Shown one piece after another: positions 43,464-53,105 of a stretch of 64,000 bases of DNA. The notes under the pieces are model-generated. The model saw only the letters and a program-made list of their open reading frames with translations. It had not been told where the DNA came from and ran no database searches. The position numbers were made by a program, and so were the translations under genes. Each line of letters starts with the position of its first letter. Positions within the stretch are counted from its first letter, which is position 1. Where the stretch lies: positions 62,001 through 126,000 of the forward strand of contig CALUSR010000004.1 in assembly GCA_944323485.1 (NCBI GenBank). The letters run 5' to 3'. This stretch comes from Candidatus Gastranaerophilales bacterium (lineage in GTDB: Bacteria; Cyanobacteriota; Vampirovibrionia; Gastranaerophilales; CAJFVJ01).

Positions 43464-45500
43464 ATGACAAAGAAAAACTTTTTTACGATATTCATATGCG
43501 TTATGATTCTCATAATCGCAGCGGGAGTATTTATACAAATTACCCCCGGAGTTGTAAAAAAGTTTTCTTTTTTGAATTTTCTTAACACTCAGGAGCAGAA
43601 TAGGGAGTTTTATTCTCAAGCTTTGTCTTTTGAAAAAACCGGGGAGTATAAGAAGGCGTACGATACATACCAACTTGTTTCAGGAACTTATGCAGCTTAT
43701 GAAGGCGGATTATTTCATCAGGCGCAGTGTCTTGAAAAACTCTCTGATGAAAGAGGTGCCGAAAAAAAATACAAGCAGCTTTTATTTGAACGCAGCAAAT
43801 CAAAACTTGTGCCTGTTACGAGATATCGTCTGGGGCAATTGTATATGCGCCAGAAAAAGTATGCGCAGGCAGAGAAAGAGTTTGATGTTTTAATAAAAAA
43901 ATATCCTCATGAAAAATATTCGATAGGTGCATATTATTATTTGGGAATTGCAGAAAAAGAAAAAAATCCTGAGAAATCACGGGCGTATTTTTTTGAATAT
44001 TTGAAAGAGTCACCATCAGGTATTTTTGCAGGTGAGTGTATAAAAGAACTTTCAAAATATTCTTCAGGTTTTTCAAGGGATGAAAATTTGTATTATGGAG
44101 CTGCGTTATATCATGCTAATTCGTATAAAGAGGCAATACCTTATTTAACGGCGGCTGCTACTAGAAATTCCTGGTATTACAAAGTGAAGGCTCTTTATGG
44201 AGTCGGAGAAAACATGCAGTCTTTTGCCGTAATAGAGAACGGATTAACTAATTATGCGTCTTATTTGAGTGAAAAAGAACTCAAAGAAATGATGAATTTG
44301 TATGTCCGTCTTGATAATCGTTCTGCGTTGATGAGTTGGAGTCATTTAGCTGAGATAACTTCTGGTAAGAAATCTAATGATTATGCGCTATATAATAGGG
44401 CTTTGAGAGAGTCTGATATTTCATCTTTGAAAACATATAAGATAATTGCTGATAAGTATCCTTATGGAGATTATGCATCTGAATCTTTATGGAAGTTATT
44501 TTTTGACAGGTATAAGAAAGGGGATTATGTGCAGGCTCTTGAGTTTGCATCATTGCATATTGACAGATATAAGAATACAAAAGCTTCTCCTGCTGTTTTG
44601 TTCTGGTGCGGGAAGATAAAAGAAAAAATGAATAAGAAAAAAGAAGCTGTTGGTTTTTATCGAAGGGTAATTTCTGATTATCCTGACAGTTATTATGCGC
44701 TTCGAGCGTTTGGCAGAAAAAGCTCGATTGAAGGAAAAAAAGATTTTATGTGGAAATCTGCGTATTTTGAGAATATAGATGAAGAGCTGTTTGTTGACTC
44801 AATGAAGCAAACAGCACAGGAGTTGAAATCAAAATACGGGAATTTTATTGCTGAATTGGCTGTTGTTGACGATTTTGACACTATCTTGCTTATTGATGAT
44901 AAGGATAAAATTTTTCTCAGTTTATCTGCGTTGAAAAAAGGACAGGGAGCTTCATCCTGTTTTTATGCAAGGACATATATTGATGAAGTTTCTCAAAAAC
45001 CTGATAAGAAGAGTATTATATGGCTGCTCGGATATCCTATACATTATGCAGAGAGGATAAACAATTCTGCAAGATATCATAAGATTGATCCGTATTTGGT
45101 TATTGCTTTGATGAGAGAAGAGAGTCATTTTAATCCAAGTGCAATCAGTTCTGCCAATGCTTACGGTCTTATGCAGATTTTGCCCGGGACTGCAAACGAT
45201 GTTGCTAAGTGGAACAAACTTCCTCCTGTTGTTCCTGCCGAGTTATTAAATCCTGATACAAATATCAGATTTTCTACTACATATTTAAGTTTTTTGAAAA
45301 ATAAATTCAACGGTAATATGGCATTTGCCGTTGCATCTTATAACGGCGGATACGGGTCTGTTCAGAGATGGATAGATAAAAATGATTATAATCAGGATAT
45401 AGATGAGTTTGTTGAGAATATTCCTTATCCTGAAACGCAAAATTATGTAAAAAAAGTTTTCGGTTCTTATTGGAATTATATGAGAATTTACAATCGTTGA
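43464..45500 (+). CDS. Soluble-type lytic transglycosylase with TPR-like repeats (Slt70-like)
   Basis: Cleaves peptidoglycan glycan strands. An N-terminal membrane anchor or signal (about residues 7-26) is followed by tetratricopeptide-like helices (about 45-400) including A-x-Y-Y-L-G-I-A and a second cluster near 340-410, then the SLT catalytic domain: A-L-M-R-E-E-S-H-F-N-P (catalytic Glu near 552), A-Y-G-L-M-Q-I-L-P-G-T-A and A-S-Y-N-G-G. 678 residues. Starts 3 bases after thrS. It abuts the converging HD-GYP gene with no gap and no terminator. Could serve wall turnover or passage of the flagellar rod; no direct evidence for the latter. Confidence 0.9.
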   Translation: MTKKNFFTIFICVMILIIAAGVFIQITPGVVKKFSFLNFLNTQEQNREFYSQALSFEKTGEYKKAYDTYQLVSGTYAAYEGGLFHQAQCLEKLSDERGAEKKYKQLLFERSKSKLVPVTRYRLGQLYMRQKKYAQAEKEFDVLIKKYPHEKYSIGAYYYLGIAEKEKNPEKSRAYFFEYLKESPSGIFAGECIKELSKYSSGFSRDENLYYGAALYHANSYKEAIPYLTAAATRNSWYYKVKALYGVGENMQSFAVIENGLTNYASYLSEKELKEMMNLYVRLDNRSALMSWSHLAEITSGKKSNDYALYNRALRESDISSLKTYKIIADKYPYGDYASESLWKLFFDRYKKGDYVQALEFASLHIDRYKNTKASPAVLFWCGKIKEKMNKKKEAVGFYRRVISDYPDSYYALRAFGRKSSIEGKKDFMWKSAYFENIDEELFVDSMKQTAQELKSKYGNFIAELAVVDDFDTILLIDDKDKIFLSLSALKKGQGASSCFYARTYIDEVSQKPDKKSIIWLLGYPIHYAERINNSARYHKIDPYLVIALMREESHFNPSAISSANAYGLMQILPGTANDVAKWNKLPPVVPAELLNPDTNIRFSTTYLSFLKNKFNGNMAFAVASYNGGYGSVQRWIDKNDYNQDIDEFVENIPYPETQNYVKKVFGSYWNYMRIYNR

Positions 45501-46520
45501 TTATAAAAGGTCGTCAGGGTCTGCATTGAGGTTATTCAGCTTATCAAAAACATCAGCAGGAATTTGCAGAAATGCATCGACTACTGCAGGATTAAATTGA
45601 GTTCCAGACATTTCTTTTATAATTTCGAGAGCTTTATCATGGCTTAGTTTTTCTTTGTATGGTCTGTTTGAGATTATACTGTCGTATGTGTCTGATATTG
45701 CAATAATCATGGAACCAATAGGAATTTCGTCGCCTTTTATGCCATAAGGGTATCCTGTTCCGTCATATTTTTCGTGGTGGTATTTTATAATATCCAAAAC
45801 GGGAGCAAGTTGTTTAATATCTTTGAGAATATAGATACCGTAGTTTACATGATTTTTGATAATCCCGTATTCTTCATCAGTCAGAGGGGTTGTTTTGTTC
45901 AAAATGCTCTCAGGTACACCAATCATCCCTATGTTGTGCAAAAGCGCCGCAAGGCATATTTTGCTTCCTTCTATTTCTGAGAGATTCATCTGTTTGAGAA
46001 GATGAACGACAAGGAATGTAACTCTTTTGCTGCGCCCCAGTGTGTAAGAATCTTTTGCATCAAGTGCTTCGATGATTGCTGAGATTGTGCCTGCAAACAA
46101 TTCATTGTAGCTGTTGATTATATTGATGTTGTCAATCTTTAATTTATTTTTTGTAACAAGCGAGTCTATAATCTGTTTGAGTTCTTCATGGTTATAAGGT
46201 TTCTTTATAAACTGGTTTATTTTACCTGAGTTGATTGCATCAATCAAAATAGCTGAATCTGTATAAGTTGTTATAAGTATTCTTATTGTATCCGGATATT
46301 TTTCGTATACTTCTTTCAAAAATTCAACACCATTGAGATGAGGAAGTTTATAATCCGTTATTACGATGTTTATCGGATATTCTTCAAGAAGAGAGAACGC
46401 TTCATCATAATTCAGTGCTGTATATACCGTATAATTTTGACTGAAAGTATTTTTTAATAAATCAAGATTGTTTATATCATCATCTAAAAATAAGATACTG
46501 TAAGTTTGGTGTTTGCTCAT
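45501..46520 (-). CDS. Response regulator with degenerate HD-GYP domain
   Basis: Receiver domain (residues 7-120) with phosphoacceptor D56 and conserved K107, fused to an HD-GYP domain (about 140-325), a family that hydrolyses cyclic di-GMP. Here key metal-site residues differ: the usual G-H-S-x-R-V is G-R-S-K-R-V (R163 for His) and the namesake L-H-D-I-G-K-I-G is L-H-N-I-G-M-I-G (N196 for Asp, M199 for Lys). H195, H224, H248/H249 and the D-G-T-G-Y-P motif (253-258) are kept. Loss of two metal ligands suggests weak or no phosphodiesterase activity, perhaps a sensor or scaffold role. Last gene of the fliP-flhA-PilZ-kinase run; the adjacent kinase is its probable partner. Confidence 0.88.
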   Translation of the reverse strand: MSKHQTYSILFLDDDINNLDLLKNTFSQNYTVYTALNYDEAFSLLEEYPINIVITDYKLPHLNGVEFLKEVYEKYPDTIRILITTYTDSAILIDAINSGKINQFIKKPYNHEELKQIIDSLVTKNKLKIDNINIINSYNELFAGTISAIIEALDAKDSYTLGRSKRVTFLVVHLLKQMNLSEIEGSKICLAALLHNIGMIGVPESILNKTTPLTDEEYGIIKNHVNYGIYILKDIKQLAPVLDIIKYHHEKYDGTGYPYGIKGDEIPIGSMIIAISDTYDSIISNRPYKEKLSHDKALEIIKEMSGTQFNPAVVDAFLQIPADVFDKLNNLNADPDDLL

Positions 46521-46549
46521 TTTTTCTTATATCCATTATCTACAGAGAA

Positions 46550-48175
46550 TTAAGCCTGTTTTTTCTCAGGTTTCTTTTCCATTTTTATCGGAAGAGTCAA
46601 CGAGATAGTTGTTCCTTCGTTCAATTTGCTTTTGACATCTATTTTTCCGTTATGAGTTGAGATTACTTTGTATGATATAGACATCCCGAGACCTGTTCCC
46701 GAACCGATAGGTTTTGTTGTGAAGAAGGGCTCAAAGATTTTTTCTTTTTGTTCATCGGTCATACCCTTTCCGTCATCTTGAATTTCTATGATGACATTTT
46801 GACCGTCTTGTTTTGTTCTTATATAAATATTACCTGTTTTCTTCACTTCTTTTATGGCGCCTATTGCGTTATCGAGAATGTTTACAAAAACTTGGTTTAA
46901 TTGTCCGCCATAGGCTTCGATGTTTGGAACATGAGAAAATTCTTCATGTATTTCAATTACATTTTTATATTTATTATGGAGAATATTCAGAGCTGTCTGG
47001 AGTTCTTTTTCTACATTAATCTCTGAAATCAGCATCTCTTCCATTCTTGAGAAGTTTTTCAAATCCATAACAATGTTTCTTGTTCTTTCTGTTCCTTCCT
47101 GACAGCTGCCGATTAGTTTCGGAAGGTCTTCTTTGAGATATTCATAATCAAGTTCTTCAAGCAGGGCAGATATTTCTTCTTTATCCTGCTCAGGAAGTTT
47201 TTCCGTATATTCTTTCATTTTGTCGATTATTTCAATCAAATCATGAGAATAATTTTTCAGGTGGACAAGATTTCCGTGTATAAAGTTTACAGGGTTGTTT
47301 ATTTCGTGCGTAATACCTGATACCATTTCTCCGAGTGATCTCATTTTTTCTGAGTGAACCATCATTGATTGAGTATCTTTAAGTTCTATATAGACTTTTT
47401 CGAGTTCTTTATTTTTTGTATCGAGCTCTTGAGTTCTTTGTTTTACTTTTTCTTCGAGTGACATATATATTTTTTTCAATTCATAAGACATTATATTCAA
47501 TGATGTTACAAGCTGGTTCATTTCACGGTAGCCTGTTCTCGGGATGAAGTTATCAAAGTTTCCTTTTGATATGAATTCAGCCTGCTGAGAAAGATTCTTG
47601 AGAGGAGAAACTACTTTTTCTGCAAATATAGCTATTGTTATAAGCGAGATTATGAGAACTATAAGCACTGCGAATTTGCTTATATTCAAAAATTTTGTGA
47701 TGTTAAGATCACCTGTTTTCGGAAAAGTGATAAAAATTATATTCGTATCAGTATTTACGAGAATAGTATTTTCATTGCTGCCGGCTGCTTTCATATATTT
47801 TTGCAGGGTAATGTTATTTTTAACAAGATTTTCGTTTGTGGACCAAATTATATTAGGATTATCTTTTTTAAAGAAGCTTACCTGTTCTACGAGTTTTTTG
47901 CTTTTTAGTTTTGTTGCAACCTCTTCAAAGTTTTGATATTGACCTTTTGCCATCAGTTTGTTGTTATCGTTTATTACGATATCAGTTATAGTTCGTTTCA
48001 GAAACTCTTTGTCAAGTTTGTGAGAAAGATCCAATTTTGATGTTAAATCAAGGTAAAAAAGCGACAACAATATAACTATTGTTGCTATACCTATTGATGA
48101 AATTAGTGCCAGATGCACTCCGAATTTTTTTTCACCTAAATAACTGTTAAAAACTTTTTTAATTTTTGTCAGCAC
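46550..48175 (-). CDS. Membrane sensor histidine kinase (HAMP-type)
   Basis: Two membrane helices (about residues 21-42 and 167-189) bracket a periplasmic sensor of about 125 residues. Then HAMP (about 190-245), a coiled coil (about 235-285), and a NtrB-like kinase core: G-E-M-V-S-G-I-T-H-E-I-N-N-P (phosphoacceptor His near 293), N-box N-I-L-D-N-A-I-G-A-I, G1 D-D-G-K-G-M, F-box F-E-P-F-F-T-T-K and G-T-G-L-G-M. The start is GTG (48173-48175), overlapping the small membrane protein gene by 17 bases. Followed by the HD-GYP regulator 29 bases on. Signal unknown. Confidence 0.9.
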   Translation of the reverse strand: MLTKIKKVFNSYLGEKKFGVHLALISSIGIATIVILLSLFYLDLTSKLDLSHKLDKEFLKRTITDIVINDNNKLMAKGQYQNFEEVATKLKSKKLVEQVSFFKKDNPNIIWSTNENLVKNNITLQKYMKAAGSNENTILVNTDTNIIFITFPKTGDLNITKFLNISKFAVLIVLIISLITIAIFAEKVVSPLKNLSQQAEFISKGNFDNFIPRTGYREMNQLVTSLNIMSYELKKIYMSLEEKVKQRTQELDTKNKELEKVYIELKDTQSMMVHSEKMRSLGEMVSGITHEINNPVNFIHGNLVHLKNYSHDLIEIIDKMKEYTEKLPEQDKEEISALLEELDYEYLKEDLPKLIGSCQEGTERTRNIVMDLKNFSRMEEMLISEINVEKELQTALNILHNKYKNVIEIHEEFSHVPNIEAYGGQLNQVFVNILDNAIGAIKEVKKTGNIYIRTKQDGQNVIIEIQDDGKGMTDEQKEKIFEPFFTTKPIGSGTGLGMSISYKVISTHNGKIDVKSKLNEGTTISLTLPIKMEKKPEKKQA

Positions 48176-48482
48176 TTTTCTTCTCAGCCTCTTTTTCTTT
48201 TTTTTCTATTCCTATATCATACACGAGCAGGTCTTTTATTAAAAGGTCATCATTCTTCAGAGTATGTTTATTTTCTTGCGTATTGATTTTATCTTTTTTT
48301 GAGTTTTCAATTATGCGTCCCATAAAATATCCGAGGATACCAAAAACTACAGCTCCGCCGCCTGCTACTTTCATAAAGTAAAAAAATACATCAAGATTCA
48401 AATAAGTTGATTTTAGCATAATATTTGAACCGAGTATTATAAGGGCAACACTTCCAAAAAACAGAGCTAAAGATACTGGCAT
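48159..48482 (-). CDS. Small two-helix membrane protein of unknown function
   Basis: 107 residues: hydrophobic helices at about 3-22 and 36-54, a G-x3-G-containing turn (F-G-I-L-G-Y-F-M-G-R), then a highly charged Lys/Glu-rich cytoplasmic tail. No family recognised. It overlaps the PilZ gene by 16 bases at its start and the histidine kinase gene by 17 bases at its end, so all three are tightly coupled, suggesting a protein that works with the c-di-GMP or kinase signalling at the membrane near the flagellar base. Role is inference. Confidence 0.65.
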   Translation of the reverse strand: MPVSLALFFGSVALIILGSNIMLKSTYLNLDVFFYFMKVAGGGAVVFGILGYFMGRIIENSKKDKINTQENKHTLKNDDLLIKDLLVYDIGIEKKEKEAEKKSADKN

Positions 48483-48832
48483 TTATTTTTATTCTCCTTG
48501 ATTTTTTTGAAATATTCCCGTCTATTCTCCAGATATTTTTTTACTAAAGCTATTTTATCAGGATTTTTGTTTTTTTTAAACTTTCCTGATAATAAAAATG
48601 TATTTGATGTATTTTTCTTTGAGTCTATCACTGTATATTCATCAAATATTATATCATCATCACAGTTTATACAAACATTAAGCGATGAATTTTTGGGGAT
48701 ATCTGTCTGCGACATCACCTGCATTCCCTCTTCGCTTATATTTGTACTGATTGCATTTTGGTTTGTTGAATCTATATACAATTTTACCGGTAGTGATATT
48801 TTTATTCTCGGATATTTTCGTCTTTCTTCCAT
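48467..48832 (-). CDS. PilZ-domain cyclic di-GMP receptor
   Basis: 121-residue stand-alone PilZ protein. The c-di-GMP-binding features are present: R-x3-R at R5 and R9 (in R-R-K-Y-P-R) and the N-I-S-E-E-G-M motif (about residues 31-37) corresponding to D/N-x-S-x2-G. The C-terminal 35 residues are lysine-rich and basic. It lies 10 bases after flhA and overlaps the next gene, in an operon with export-gate genes, so it may act as a flagellar brake or export regulator; no YcgR-type N-terminal domain is present. Confidence 0.85.
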   Translation of the reverse strand: MEERRKYPRIKISLPVKLYIDSTNQNAISTNISEEGMQVMSQTDIPKNSSLNVCINCDDDIIFDEYTVIDSKKNTSNTFLLSGKFKKNKNPDKIALVKKYLENRREYFKKIKENKNKCQYL

Positions 48833-48842
48833 TTTTAACTCC

Positions 48843-50945
48843 TTATATTCTTTGGGCGACTTTTACCATTCCGACTGATTTTGCCGCTATATTTTGAGGA
48901 ATTTCCGTATATGCCATAACACTTATTTGAGGATATGTGCGTTCTATCAATCTTCTGAATGCAAGTCTTATAGGTGAACTGCATAGGATTACGGGCTGAT
49001 TCCCGGTTGATGTAAGGGCTTTTTCTATTTCTAGATTTAAGTTATCTATTAATGACCTTGTAAAATTCGGATCAAGGCTGAGATTTTGCCCGTCATGGCT
49101 TATGCCTGATGCGATAGTGTTTTCAACATCAGGAGAAAGCGTGATTGCAAGCAGCTCACCTGAGTCAGATAAATTTTGTTTGCAGATGCTTCTTGATAAT
49201 TTTGCTCTGCACTGTTCTGTCAGAAAATCTGTGTTGTTATTTATTTTTGAATAAGTACTCAGTGTTTCAAGTATTGATTCCAAATCTCTTACAGAGATTC
49301 TTTCCTGCAGTAAATTTTGCATAACAATCTGAAGCTGGGCTATATTGATATCCTTGATTAGAGCTTCTGCCATATCTTCATTTTGTTTTTTCAGATTATC
49401 AAGGAGTGATTGAACATCCCCTCTTGTAAGGATGTCCGCTGCATTTTTCTTTATTACTTCTGTCAGATGGGTTGAGATTACCGCTGATGGTGTGACAACT
49501 GTATATCCTATTATTTCAGCATTTTCTTTATCCGCTTCATCTATCCATAGTGCAGGCAGTCCAAAAGCAGGTTCGACAGCTTTAATTCCCTTTATCGGAG
49601 AGTTTTCTTCAGGAATATTTGCTGCGTTCATCGCAAGATATTTTTCGGGATAAACTTCTCCTGACTCGATAGCCACACCCTTGAGCTTGATTTGATAAGT
49701 ATTCGGTGCAAGCTGTAAGTTATCACGCACTCTTATTGACGGAAGTATAATCCCTAAATCAAGCGCTGTTTGTCGTCTTATCTGGGCTATTCTTTCAAGC
49801 AAATCACCGCCTTTTTCAACATCGAGGAGCGGTACAAGACGGTAACCTATTTCTATTTCCATAGGTTCAACTGTTAGCAGCTCCATTACATTTTCTCTGC
49901 TTGCTTTTTTCTGTTGATTTTTGGGTTTCAGGGCTTCTTTTTCTTTTCTTATTTTATCTTGTTCTTCTTGAAGTTTTTTCTGTTTTTTTTCTTTATCCTT
50001 CAAAAAAGCTATATAACCTACAACAAGGGCGCATATTCCGAATGGAATTGTCGGAAACCCGGGGACTATACCGACGACAAATAAAAATCCTGAGAGAATA
50101 TACAATATTCTCGGATCGGAGAACATCTCTCTTCCGATATCAACGCTCAGAGAGTTATCCTGTCCGGCTGCTCTGCTGACAATCAAACCTGTTGCCGCTG
50201 ATATCAAAAGCGCAGGAAGCTGAGAGACAAGACCGTCGCCGACTGTTAATCTCGTAAACGTTGCTAGCGCATCCATAAAGTCCATATGCTGCTGCCACAT
50301 ACCGATAATTAAGCCGCCGACGATGTTTATAACAGTAATTATAATCCCTGCCGTTGCATCACCTTTGACAAACTTCGAAGCACCATCCATGGTACCGTAG
50401 AAATCAGCTTCTCTTTCAAGTTTTTTTCTGCGGGCTTTTGCCTGCTCTTCTGTGATAAGACCTGCGTTTAGGTCAGAGTCTATACTCAGCTGTTTTCCGG
50501 GCATACTATCAAGGGTAAATCTTGCCGAAACTTCAGCGACTCTTGTTGCACCGCCAGTGATAACCATAAAGTTGATTATGACAAGAATTGCAAAAACAAC
50601 GGTACCGACAACGTAGTTGCCTCCGATTGCTACAGAGCCGAAGGCTTCGATTACCTGTCCTGCATTTCCGTATAAAAGTATAAGTCTTGTAGAGCTTACA
50701 TTCAAAGCAAGCCTGAATAGGGTTGAAATCAGAAGCATTGTCGGAAATGATGAATATTCAAGAGGTTCTGTCGTGTATAGACAGACAAGAAGAATAATCA
50801 CAGACAGAGATATGTTTATTATGAGCAAGAAATCAAGAAGCGGAGAAGGAACGGGGATGACCATCATGGCTACGATAAGTATTACACCTATTGCCAGAAC
50901 AATATCATTATTTTTTAATACATCCGCCAGTTTAATTTTTTGCAT
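48843..50945 (-). CDS. flhA: Flagellar export gate protein FlhA
   Basis: Largest membrane component of the export apparatus. Eight or so membrane helices in residues 15-320, including the conserved cytoplasmic FHIPEP-type loop with R-F-T-L-D-S-M-P-G-K-Q-L-S-I-D-S-D-L (split: 142-152 and 153-159), then the C-terminal cytoplasmic ring domain (about 340-700) with I-R-V-R-D-N-L-x-L and E-R-I-S-V-R-D-L-E motifs. 700 residues, standard. Six bases after flhB. Confidence 0.97.
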   Translation of the reverse strand: MQKIKLADVLKNNDIVLAIGVILIVAMMVIPVPSPLLDFLLIINISLSVIILLVCLYTTEPLEYSSFPTMLLISTLFRLALNVSSTRLILLYGNAGQVIEAFGSVAIGGNYVVGTVVFAILVIINFMVITGGATRVAEVSARFTLDSMPGKQLSIDSDLNAGLITEEQAKARRKKLEREADFYGTMDGASKFVKGDATAGIIITVINIVGGLIIGMWQQHMDFMDALATFTRLTVGDGLVSQLPALLISAATGLIVSRAAGQDNSLSVDIGREMFSDPRILYILSGFLFVVGIVPGFPTIPFGICALVVGYIAFLKDKEKKQKKLQEEQDKIRKEKEALKPKNQQKKASRENVMELLTVEPMEIEIGYRLVPLLDVEKGGDLLERIAQIRRQTALDLGIILPSIRVRDNLQLAPNTYQIKLKGVAIESGEVYPEKYLAMNAANIPEENSPIKGIKAVEPAFGLPALWIDEADKENAEIIGYTVVTPSAVISTHLTEVIKKNAADILTRGDVQSLLDNLKKQNEDMAEALIKDINIAQLQIVMQNLLQERISVRDLESILETLSTYSKINNNTDFLTEQCRAKLSRSICKQNLSDSGELLAITLSPDVENTIASGISHDGQNLSLDPNFTRSLIDNLNLEIEKALTSTGNQPVILCSSPIRLAFRRLIERTYPQISVMAYTEIPQNIAAKSVGMVKVAQRI

Positions 50946-50951
50946 ATCGCT

Positions 50952-52025
50952 CTATATTCCCCTGTTCTTTTCATTATATACAAAAGCCAAGACTTCTGCC
51001 ACTGCTAAATATAATTCCGGTGGAATTATGTGATCGACCTTCACAAGTTTATACAGGCTTCTTGCTAGAGGTTTGTTTTCAACAATTGGTATGTTGTTAT
51101 TTTTAGCTATTTCTCTGATTTTGAAAGCCATGAAATCGGCACCTTTCGCTATAACCTGAGGGGCAGGAGCTATCTGGGTATTATATCTGATTGCAACGGC
51201 AAAGTGTGTCGGATTTGTTACGACAACATCAGCTTTTGGTACGGCTGCAATAGTTTTTTGTCTGAGAAATTGCATTTGAGCAGCTTTTATTTTTGATTTA
51301 ATTTCCGGATTTCCGTCGATATCTTTTCTTTCATCTTTGATTTCCTGTTTGGTCATTTTGATTGATTTTTCATATTCATAGTCCTGATATTTCTTATCAA
51401 GAATACCCATAACAATCATTGCAATACATATATCCGTCACCATCTGTGCGACGATTGCGCTTATTGTTGAAAATGCAGCTTCAATAGGGACTCCCAAAAG
51501 CAGCAGCAGCTCTTCTTTTCTTGCGTTGATAACCATATATCCGACACATCCGATAATAGCTATTTTAAGAATAGATTTTGCCAGTTCTACAAGTTTTTTG
51601 GGGCTGAATATATTAAAGTTGTTTTTGAAATTTTCCATGAATTTCATGGGGGAAATTTTTTCGAACTTCGGGGCAATTGCTTTGACTGAGAATAACGGAC
51701 CTACCTGCCACCTTACAACTATTATTGCCACTACGAAAGTAGCCAGCAGAAAAGGCAGAACCGTTTGCATAAGTACCTGCAGGAAAGGGATTAGTATTCC
51801 GCCGAGATTCTCGGCATTTATTGTATCAGGGTTCAGGTTTGATAGAGTTTGCGAGGTCATCTGCATAAACACTTTCAGCATAAAGGCAGACATTGCAAAA
51901 AATATGCCGAAAGCCGCACTAAGGATTAGAGCAGAATTTAAATCGGTACTCTTTGATATTTGTCCTTTTTCTCTTGCTTTCTCCCGCCTCCGGGGAGTAG
52001 CTTCTTCCGTTCTTTCCTGAGCCAT
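50952..52025 (-). CDS. flhB: Flagellar export protein FlhB
   Basis: Substrate-specificity switch of the export apparatus. Starts with the polar E-R-T-E-E-A-T-P-R-R-R-E-K-A-R-E-K-G-Q segment, has four membrane helices (about 29-50, 85-105, 140-160, 187-208) and the autocleavage motif N-P-T-H (about residue 268) in V-V-T-N-P-T-H-F-A-V-A. 357 residues, normal. Ten bases after fliR. Confidence 0.97.
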   Translation of the reverse strand: MAQERTEEATPRRREKAREKGQISKSTDLNSALILSAAFGIFFAMSAFMLKVFMQMTSQTLSNLNPDTINAENLGGILIPFLQVLMQTVLPFLLATFVVAIIVVRWQVGPLFSVKAIAPKFEKISPMKFMENFKNNFNIFSPKKLVELAKSILKIAIIGCVGYMVINARKEELLLLLGVPIEAAFSTISAIVAQMVTDICIAMIVMGILDKKYQDYEYEKSIKMTKQEIKDERKDIDGNPEIKSKIKAAQMQFLRQKTIAAVPKADVVVTNPTHFAVAIRYNTQIAPAPQVIAKGADFMAFKIREIAKNNNIPIVENKPLARSLYKLVKVDHIIPPELYLAVAEVLAFVYNEKNRGI

Positions 52026-52034
52026 TGTCCCCTC

Positions 52035-52823
52035 TTATGTGAATATTGCGCTGACGTGGATGAGCATGTCGTTTATTACATTCGACAGATAAGTGTAAGT
52101 CTTTATTGTAAACATAATCATCAGAACAAATCCGATGTAAATTTTTATCGGCAGAGACACAACAAAGATATTCATCGTAGGCATCATTTTTGACATAAAA
52201 CCAAGCAGAATATCAGCAACCAAAAGTACTGCAAAAATAGGCATTATTATGTTGAAAGAGATTACAAAAATCTGTGATGTAAATCTTATAACCTCTTCTA
52301 TTAACTGACCTGAGAAAATAAACTCTCCTCCTATCGGCAGTGATACATAACTCTCAAATACACTTGTAAAAAGATAGTGATGACCGTTTATACCGAGGAA
52401 TAAAATCATTGCCATATACAAATATAACTGACCCATAATAGGCACCTGATGTCTTGTAACAGGGTCAAGAACGTTTGATATAGCAAGTCCCATCTGCATG
52501 CTCAGAAGATGTCCCGCCATCTGTATTGCTATGAAAATTATGTTTATGCAAAATCCAATCATTGCACCTATCATAATTTCACGGCTCACCATCCAGCCAA
52601 GACCAAGCATGTTGTTTGGTATCATGTTTTCAGGTGTTATTGATGCAATTATCGGATAAGTTAGAAATGCAATGAGAGCAATCAATCCAGCTTTGACCTG
52701 CATCGGTATCGGAAAAGTCGAAAAAAGCGGTGCAGTAATAAACATCCCGCTTAGTCTTGATACAACGAGAATGAATATGATAATTTTTACAGGTGTTATA
52801 TAAGGTAATATGTCTACAAACAT
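52035..52823 (-). CDS. fliR: Flagellar export protein FliR
   Basis: Membrane component of the export gate with FliP and FliQ. About six hydrophobic helices over 262 residues, with R-L-S-G-M-F-I-T-A-P-L-F near residue 23, Q-M-G-L-A-I-S-N-V-L-D-P and the P-x-N-I-F-V-V-S-L-P-I-K-I block (about 222-234), all typical. Directly joined to fliQ (stop and start adjacent). Confidence 0.95.
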   Translation of the reverse strand: MFVDILPYITPVKIIIFILVVSRLSGMFITAPLFSTFPIPMQVKAGLIALIAFLTYPIIASITPENMIPNNMLGLGWMVSREIMIGAMIGFCINIIFIAIQMAGHLLSMQMGLAISNVLDPVTRHQVPIMGQLYLYMAMILFLGINGHHYLFTSVFESYVSLPIGGEFIFSGQLIEEVIRFTSQIFVISFNIIMPIFAVLLVADILLGFMSKMMPTMNIFVVSLPIKIYIGFVLMIMFTIKTYTYLSNVINDMLIHVSAIFT

Positions 52824-53087
52824 CTATATTGTCGCCATTTTTTCAAATATTTGCTGTACGTTATCTGTGAAAACCTGAAGCATCCAGGGGAATGTCACAA
52901 TCAAAACAACAATTCCCGCAATTATTTTGGGTACAAAAGTGATTGTTGATTCTTGAATTTGCGTAACCGCTTGCAGGATACTTATAACCAGACCGACAAA
53001 CATACTGACTGCGAGAACTGGCGTTGCAAGAATCAGTACAAGAATCATTGTTTGCTGCAATATTGATATAAACTCTATTTGTTCCAT
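52824..53087 (-). CDS. fliQ: Flagellar export protein FliQ
   Basis: 87 residues with two membrane helices (about 14-38 and 52-75) and the conserved A-V-T-Q-I-Q-E-S-T-I-T-F-V-P-K-I segment between them. Standard size and position between fliP and fliR. No deviation from the family. Confidence 0.95.
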   Translation of the reverse strand: MEQIEFISILQQTMILVLILATPVLAVSMFVGLVISILQAVTQIQESTITFVPKIIAGIVVLIVTFPWMLQVFTDNVQQIFEKMATI

Positions 53088-53105
53088 TATAAAATCCTTC
53101 TTCAG

